NCBI GenBank assembly: GCA_016858145.1
Contig: JAEHOE010000047.1
Coordinates: 62,001 to 126,000 of the forward strand
Reading direction: 5' to 3'
DNA from: Edaphochlamys debaryana
Lineage: Eukaryota > Chlorophyta > Chlorophyceae > Chlamydomonadales
DNA: 64,000 nt
The notes beneath the pieces are model-generated. The model had not been told where the DNA came from, did no database searches, and saw only the letters and a program-made list of their open reading frames with translations. Shown here in pieces: positions 58,201 to 64,000 of this stretch (its first letter is position 1; every line of letters starts with the position of its first letter). The position numbers were made by a program, and so were the translations under genes.

Positions 58201-60204
58201 GCGGCCTCGGCGGCGGCGGCGGCGCGCAAAGCCAAGGGCAAGGGCAAGGGTGGGTGCGGGTGCGGGTGCTGGGGTCTCGAGGGCGGTGCGGGCAGGGAGG
58301 CTGCGGGTGGGATCGAGTTAACTGGGAAAATGCCTACAGGTGTGCCGAGTGGGGATGGAGGGCGGGAGCGCGGAGGTGTGGGGTCGTTGCGGGAAACTGC
58401 TTTGGGGAGGGGCCTGCTTGGCAGAAGCTGGGGTCTGTCGTGCTCCTTATGTACGGCGTGCTCCCCTGGCCCTCCCCCCCACAGACAAGGAGGTGAATGC
58501 TGACGAGGCGGCGGCGCGAAAGCGGGTCCAGGTGGGGCGGGAGGGAGGGCGGGAACGGCGGAGGGTGACAGGGTGTCTTGAGGGCCATTACGAGGCGTAG
58601 AATTCGAAGACGCTTGGCCCCGGAGCCCCGAACCCCCTTGCCTTACACCCGGCAAGCCTTGCCACCGCGTCCGAGGCCCAACCCCGACGCCCCAACCGCA
58701 ACCCGCCTCTGCGCCCCCCACCCACCGTGCCCTGCAGGTGGTGCTGGGCGGCCCCGGCGGCGCCGCTCCGCTCACGGGCGGTGCGGGCGTGGTGCTGCAG
58801 CGGGCGGCGGCCGTGCAGGCGGCCAGGGACGGACTGCAGGTGGGGCCGTTTGGGGGGGGACTGGGGGGGCTGGCCTGGGCTGGGCTGGGCGCCTCATGGT
58901 TATCGCAGGGGGAGGCCTGGCCGCTTGGGCAGGTAGAGCGGGGCGGCCTGGCGGAGGGCGTCCGATGGTTCGCGGTGGCACCTCTCCCTGCCCTCTCCCT
59001 TCCACCCGTCTTCCTTCCACCGCCCCGTCCCCCGTCACCTCCACCTCAACCACCCCCACCACCCCACCCCAGGTGGGCCTGCTCAACCTGGTGTTCATCG
59101 CCTCGGGCGGCAACCTGGCGGCCTCGTGGGCCGCCTCGCTGGCCAACCAGCTGCTCATCAGCGCCATGCAGCGGAGGGGCTTGCAGCGGCTGAGGGAGGT
59201 GAGCGGGCGGGAGGGTGAGGCGGGCAGGGCAGCGGGCGTGCGCGTGAACTGACGGGTAGGGACTGCAGGGCATCCTTCGGCTTCTCTCTGCCCATAACCG
59301 GCGGCCTCCCCCCCACTCGAACTCCCCCACCCCCGCCCCCGCCTCCGCCCCGCAGCGCTCCTCCGCCCTGGCCAAGGAGCTGGGGGCGTACAACGCAGAG
59401 CTGCAGCGCATCGCCGCCAAACACAAGGTGGAGGCCTGGGTTGGGCCTGGCGGGTTGCGGGTGGGCCTGACTTGACGCCTGCCGGGATCGGGTCTGAAGC
59501 CCCTGCTCACTTGCGTGCGCACTACCGCTTTGCTCGAGGGAGCCAACATCACATCACTAACTGTACTCTCCCGCCCCACCCGCCCCGGCCACCAGGCGAT
59601 GAACCCTCCCGCTGCCAGCACCTCCGCCTCCGCCTCCACCTCGGCTCCCGCGGACGCGGCGGCCGCGCCCTCGACCAGCGGATCCCCCTCCGCGCCGCTG
59701 TCTACCGACGCCACGGACTCCGCCGCTGCCTCCGCCTCCGCTGCCGCCTCCGCCCTGGCGTCCACGTCAGCAGCTGCACCAGCGGAGCAGCGGCCGACTG
59801 CGCCTCCAGCGCACGACGCAGCCGCCGCCTCCACCTCCGCCGCCTCCACCTCCGCCGCCTCCGCAGCCGACGCCTCCGCGGTTCCCACAGCCACAGCCTC
59901 CGTCCCCCTGCCCAGCGTCGCCGCGGCACTCGATGCCGCCGTGGCCGGGGCGGCGCCGGCGGCCCTGAGCATAGAGAGCGGCGGCGAGGAGGCGGCGAGC
60001 GGGGCCGGCGGCGCGGCTGCCAGCGCCGAGGTGGATGCGGGTGTGGACGTGCGGGCGAGCAGCTCCAGCAGCCTGACCCGGGCTCTGGGGCTGTTGGATG
60101 CTCTGCTGCCAGAGCCGCCCAAGGCAGCCGCGGCGGGAGCGGGCGCGGGGCCGGGGGCCGCGGCTGCGGCGGGGCCCAGCCCGGCGGCGGCCAAGCAGCC
60201 CTGA
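55295..60204 (+). CDS. Probable plastid membrane protein with CPBP/CAAX-protease-like motif
   Basis: Fourteen exons join in phase: 55295-55411, 55502-55712, 55913-55939, 56150-56232, 56588-56686, 56876-57319, 57504-57638, 57792-57917, 58108-58249, 58485-58531, 58738-58839, 59073-59198, 59356-59427 and 59596-60204. The product is 779 residues. The N-terminus (MALRSRWGSARMPPQRG) is basic and suits a transit peptide. Hydrophobic segments include VYTGVVGTSALVLSQLAG (about 112-130), VSIPLQAANAGLLL, SALVVSYVAIAVL (about 418) and VGLLNLVFIASGG (from 512). TAAGELLYRGVALTWLARWL at about 350-368 resembles motif 1 of CPBP (Abi/CAAX) intramembrane proteases, with Glu356 and Arg360. The usual first Glu of the E-E pair is Gly, so activity is doubtful. 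Plants have plastid CPBP-like proteins without protease activity, such as the BCM scaffolds of chlorophyll metabolism. Membership there is a guess. Residues 180-310 and the last 200 are low-complexity Ala/Pro/Ser. Confidence 0.72.
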
Positions 60205-61052
60205 GCCGTGAGGAGAACTAGGGCTGCGCTTTGGGGCCGGTTGTCACTGTGTGGGGGGCTTAAGGGGATGGGTGCAAGGACGTGAGTGGGCGGCGGGCGG
60301 GGCGCGTACGGTGGGCACGCTTGGGCTAGGGGTGCAGATTGGAGAAGCGTTTCGATAGCATTAACTCTGGGCGTGATCGGTGGATGGGCTTGGCACCGTG
60401 TGTGTGGTCGGGTTGGGGTGTGGGGGGTGCTCGGGGGGTGGGGTGGAGGTGGATTGCTTGGACGGGGTCTGCAGGATGGCTTGTGCGTTAGGGCAGGGCA
60501 TGCAGGACCGAATGTGCGAGGGGTCAACGCATCGTGCAGCTAGCCGGGTCGGGCCCATCAGCACATAATGCGACGAGTTAAGCAGCAGTGGCGAGGAGCA
60601 AGGAAGGGACATGGCTGTCTGCTCTTGCTCCCGGGTGTGTCTCCATGGTTGTGGCTGTTTGTTGCAAAGGGAGAGGCCCCGGGCGTAGGCGGAGTGAGCT
60701 GAGGCACACGTATACCGTGCAACGTATGGCAAATGGAGGCTGGAACCCTCTCTCGTGGGGCGGCGACGTGGGATCGGATGGAGCAGGCTGTGCGTCCGTT
60801 GGACCTGTAGAGCCAAAACCCGCCAGACCACATCGTGCCACGGTGTATCGCGTGTATATGACGAGTGTCGGCGCAACGGGCACAGCGCGCGGCGAAGCTT
60901 GCGCGGGCCAACTGCTCGGGGTAGCTGTACATCACACCTTGCGCAGAGAAGTTCTACCCCCAGCCGGCCGCGTACAGACTAACTAGCTGCATTTCATGAG
61001 GAGCACATAGCCAGCTTCATTCATTGGCAAATCCGTCCCACAGCGAGCTACG
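60205..61052. other. Region between the CPBP-like and pherophorin-like genes
   Basis: This holds the 3' flank of the first gene and the promoter side of the second. No exon or repeat is supported and no TGTAA was found in the first 300 bases. Confidence 0.4.
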
Positions 61053-62349
61053 ATGGCGAGGACGACCACTCCGCGCCAGCGGGCTGCCGCGCTTCTAGTG
61101 GCGATCGGTACGAGTACTGGCAGCCTGTTTTACCTCTGTACTTGAGTGTCTGGGCGCATGAGCGCGGGACCGCGCCTGCCCGCGCAAGAAGTGTTCTGGG
61201 TTGAATCGCTGCGCTGAACTTATCTATTCCCCAACACGCAGTGCTGGCCGCGGATGCGAGGACCTGGCGCGTGACCGGTCGCAGGGCCCGACCGCCCCCG
61301 CACCGGCGCCCCCCGCCCAAACGCTCTCCCCCCGCGAGGATCCCAGGTGGGGCCCTGGGTGTCCGAAGGCGTGGTGCCAAGGGGGGGGGGACTCTGATGA
61401 TAGGAGGGGGAAAGCATACTGGAAGCGACTGACCGCGTGAGGAGGGGGCGGAAGGGCGGGGCTGGCCCCACAAACGAAGATGGGCCGGAGGGCGGCGATA
61501 CGAGCCGCAGTGACGACGGGGACGACTCGTGACGACTGGCCCTCCAGGGCCCTCCTCCACCCTCCCTGTCTGTCCCCGCAGCACCAGTGACTTATTCTCG
61601 AGCCCCCTCACCCCGTGTGGCGCAGGGCCTGCCATGCGCTGACCGCTGCTCCTGCCTCCCTCCCCCTGCGCCAAGCCTCACCCTGGTCCGCTTCGCTTCG
61701 TTGATGTCTTCTGACCCTGGTCCCTCCACCCATCCCCCCCTGCCCAGTTCCAGTCAATACGGAGCCGCCCTCCGACGACGACACAACCACAGCGCCCGCA
61801 GAGGAAGGCTGCGACCTCTGCATCGACGTTGACCTAAACACCCCTCAAACGCCATGGGAATTTGCGAGCGGCTGGTTCTCGTACTCGCCCAACTGCGACC
61901 TGGCTGCTGCCAACATAATCTACAACCTCCAGCAGTTACCGCACTTCGCACGAGATCGTATCTCCGGGTTCATAACGGACGACGCTGTGTGCACCGACAT
62001 GATGGGGTCGTGGTGGCACTTTCAGGTTTGTGGCACGATCCGCAACCCCAGCAGCTCTTCCCCGGCGGGTTCAAGCCTTGCCTCCGAGCTCTCCAACGCC
62101 GTGGGATTGGACAAGTGGGTGTTCAGCCCCACCGCCCCAGACTGCTACGTAGACATCTACCCCTCAGGCAGTCTGATGAATCTGCGGCCGTACGTGACGC
62201 TGACATCAGTAACAGACCCCCCAGGCTGCCCGGCCCAAAGGGATTTCGTTGGTGACAAGGTGTGCAATGAACCTGCAAGGAGACCTCCGCCGTCGGACCC
62301 CCCCGGACCCGTTGAGGTGATGGAGCCCCCGGCTGCGCCAACCTCCTAG
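61053..62349 (+). CDS. Small secreted pherophorin-like protein
   Basis: Three exons join in phase: 61053-61107, 61242-61346 and 61748-62349, giving 253 residues. Exon 1 plus the start of exon 2 gives a signal peptide, AAALLVAIVLAADA. A short Pro/Arg hinge follows (RPPPHRRPPPKRSPPAR), then an acidic Thr-rich spacer (SDDDTTTAPAEEG). The C-terminal domain starts CDLCIDVDL and has regularly spaced Cys: SPNCDLAAANIIYNL, AVCTD, FQVCGTI, DCYVDIYPSG and GCPAQ. This Cys pattern and C-x-x-C-I start recall the pherophorin (DUF3707) domain of volvocine wall proteins, but the match is divergent and the hinge unusually short. It probably sits in the extracellular matrix. It could be another Cys-rich secreted family. 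Start choice rests on the signal peptide and phase fit. Confidence 0.68.
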
Positions 62350-62992
62350 AAGCAAGGCGTCTACCGGTGTGGCGCCTCAACGGCTGAGGAGCCACGGCAC
62401 GTCCAGGCCCTCCACGGAGTAAGCGCCGTGCATGCTGAGGGCTACAGAGCACCAGTCTGAGTCCCAGACAAGGGACACCTGAAGGAGACTGGACTGGGCG
62501 CGCTGGGTTTAAGCTCCGTGGGGGCAATCCCGCCCCAACAGCCTGGATACAGACGCTGCCACGCTGGACTCCTGCGCCTGGAAAGCCTGGAGTAGCATTG
62601 TAGAGAGCCTCGAGAGCCTTCATGAAAGCCTTGAGCCGTGGTGAGAGCCGTGGTGAGTGCCTCGCTGAGAGCCGTGATGGGATCCTGGTGCCTGCGGGGC
62701 TGGAGCCTGGTGCCTGGAGCCTGGTGCCGTAGGGGCTGGAGCCTGGGGGCTGGTGCCAACGGACTCGAGGGAGTGCGGAGGGCGCAGGGGCCGGGGTTAG
62801 GCTGTGGGCCTCAGAGGGGATGGAGCGCCGGAGGAGCGAGGGTTGCAAGCTGGAGTGCTACCAGGGGGCTGCCTGTCCGTGGGGGAGGTGTGCGCGGGCG
62901 AGGACGCGTGAGAGTGCTCGGGCGTGGCGGGAATGCATGCGGGAATGCGGGTGTGTGCGTGTGTGGCGGTGGGAGGGGGCTCCGGCCTCCAG
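62350..62992. other. Region downstream of the pherophorin-like gene
   Basis: Apart from the tandem repeat at 62634-62758, no exon is supported. It should include the 3' UTR of the upstream gene. Confidence 0.4.
62634..62758 (+). repeat. Tandem repeats of GAGCCGTGGTGA- and GCTGGAGCCTGGTGCC-type units
   Basis: Two adjoining short-unit arrays, imperfect, each with about three to four copies. Confidence 0.65.
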
Positions 62993-63368
62993 GCCGTCAG
63001 GCGGCGCCCGAATGCGCTGCTTGACTTGGGGGCGCACAGCCTCCTGCTGGAGGTGGATGAGTGGCAAAACACGCGATTGATGGAGTTGTTCGAGGACCTC
63101 GGCTTCCGGCCGCTGGTGGTCCTTCCGTTTCGTCCGGACGCCGACACGGCCGGGGATTTCTGTGCTCGCAGGGGCCGTGCAGCGTAGTCACGGCCGGAGA
63201 TGGGCGGCGAGTAAAGGGCTGCTTCAGCCGCCACACGAGGCTGGGCGTGCCCAAGTTGGTAGGGGGTGGGGGCGATTGGCGGCGCTGCAGGGTGGGCAGT
63301 GCACGAGGGTGGGCGCGCCGGAGCGTGAGGTCACCGTGGAGCACCTCTTCTTCGACGGCCATTTATGA
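62993..63368 (+). pseudogene. Relic of an endonuclease-like domain from a mobile element or virus-type gene
   Basis: Three successive frames carry one recognisable protein. The first reads NALLDLGAHSLLLEVDEWQN and TRLMELFEDLGFRPLVVLPF to about 63150. The second reads GPCSVVTAGDGRRVKGCFSR and HTRLGVPKLVGG to about 63280. The third reads PEREVTVEHLFFDGHL with a stop at 63368. The order D-x-G-x-H-x-x-x-L-E-V-D-E, R-x-x-E-L, G-x-R-P-L-V-V-L-x-F-x-P-D resembles a restriction-like nuclease domain found in large DNA viruses and in algal repeat families. I know this by general pattern only. The His/Cys segment that normally follows E-V-D-E is missing. Frame changes and lack of a start mark it as non-functional. 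Confidence 0.5.
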
Positions 63369-64000
63369 TGCCATCCAGTGCTCTTGCTTCAACGCTACGA
63401 AGTCTCGAGTACCCCTGCGAGTCGCGGCGAGGGGAGGCCTTCCTCTTCCCCCCCCGCGATGTTGCGGCTGTTGTGAGCGTACTTATAGCTGTCGATTGAG
63501 CTGCTCAGAGGGCGCGGGGCACGCGATTTGGCAATTGCGATGTGGAGGCGGCTGTAGGTCGCGGAAACTGTGTGGGCCCGATGGGCCCCGTCCCGATGGG
63601 CCCCGAGCCCCAAAGCCCTACAAGAGCGTGCTGCCGCGTTTTCCAGCTTACCAAGCGAACTTGCTTACCACCCCGTTGAAGAGGCTGCTGTTTAGCTTGG
63701 CTGGCAACGCGGGCTTGACTACTTGCTTGATCTTGGGCACTGGCCTGCACGGCCAGCCGTAGAGCAGCAAACCTTATCATTACAGCAACGCGTGCTGGTG
63801 GAGAGCCAACCGGCCTTCGGGCTCGCGCGTCGCATCGCATCGACCAGCCTCACCGAAGTCCGGCCGGTAAGGAGCTCCTTGCAGCTCCTTCGCTCTGCGC
63901 ATTCGGCTGCTATAGATTACCCCCCGCGACCACCGTGGAACACTGTTAGCAGCCAAAAGGCGAGCGACTCGTAGACGCACGCGGTGCCCACCGGGGCCCA
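63369..64000. other. Region at the window end, no clear gene
   Basis: A minus-strand open frame around 63760-63640 (SQARVASQAKQQPLQRG) and a tandem CGATGGGCCCC pair at 63578-63606 are the only notable points. No gene is supported. Confidence 0.3.

Noticed and set aside
1..64000. CRISPR arrays, bacterial operons, rRNA genes
   Set aside because: Intron-rich eukaryotic gene structure throughout. No direct-repeat/spacer pattern and no rRNA-like sequence were seen.

Overview
This is nuclear DNA from a volvocine green alga (Chlamydomonas/Volvox relatives). The evidence is very high GC, strong G/C preference at third codon positions, genes cut into many short exons with GT..AG borders, alanine-, glycine- and proline-rich linkers, a pherophorin-like secreted protein, and plastid-type N-terminal extensions. 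All gene models below were built by hand, joining exons by splice signal, reading phase and protein-family match. None has transcript support.

Layout. 1-10789 (minus): a giant gene whose 3' end lies outside the window. It encodes a probable plastid protein with three CBM20 starch-binding domains and a very long repetitive coiled coil, reminiscent of the SAGA-type pyrenoid/starch proteins of Chlamydomonas. 11869-15163 (minus): a secreted, probably GPI-anchored protein with three fasciclin domains. 15164-17975: mostly non-coding, with a GGC/GGA-rich tract and one orphan coding-like exon. 17976-31348 (minus): THO2, the largest subunit of the THO/TREX mRNP export complex, in 38 exons. 31349-45616: an accessory, repeat-rich stretch. 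It holds two copies of a dispersed Cys-rich gene fragment, a MYND-finger gene with frame breaks, a decayed Gag/RT retroelement whose RT seems to contain introns, a minisatellite, a 68-bp-arm palindrome and an intact single-exon ORF of unknown function.

45617-52786 (plus): a 1707-residue CXC (TSO1/LIN54, CPP-type) transcription factor. 55295-60204 (plus): a 14-exon gene for a probable plastid membrane protein with a CPBP/CAAX-protease-like motif. 61053-62349 (plus): a small secreted pherophorin-like protein. 62993-63368: a frameshifted relic of an endonuclease-like mobile-element or virus-type domain.

The conserved genes are unrelated housekeeping, regulatory, wall and plastid functions, with no operon-like logic. 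The most novel items are the triple-CBM20 giant coiled-coil protein with its 36-residue repeat, the intron-bearing RT relic, and the palindrome/ORF pair near 41.2-41.9 kb.
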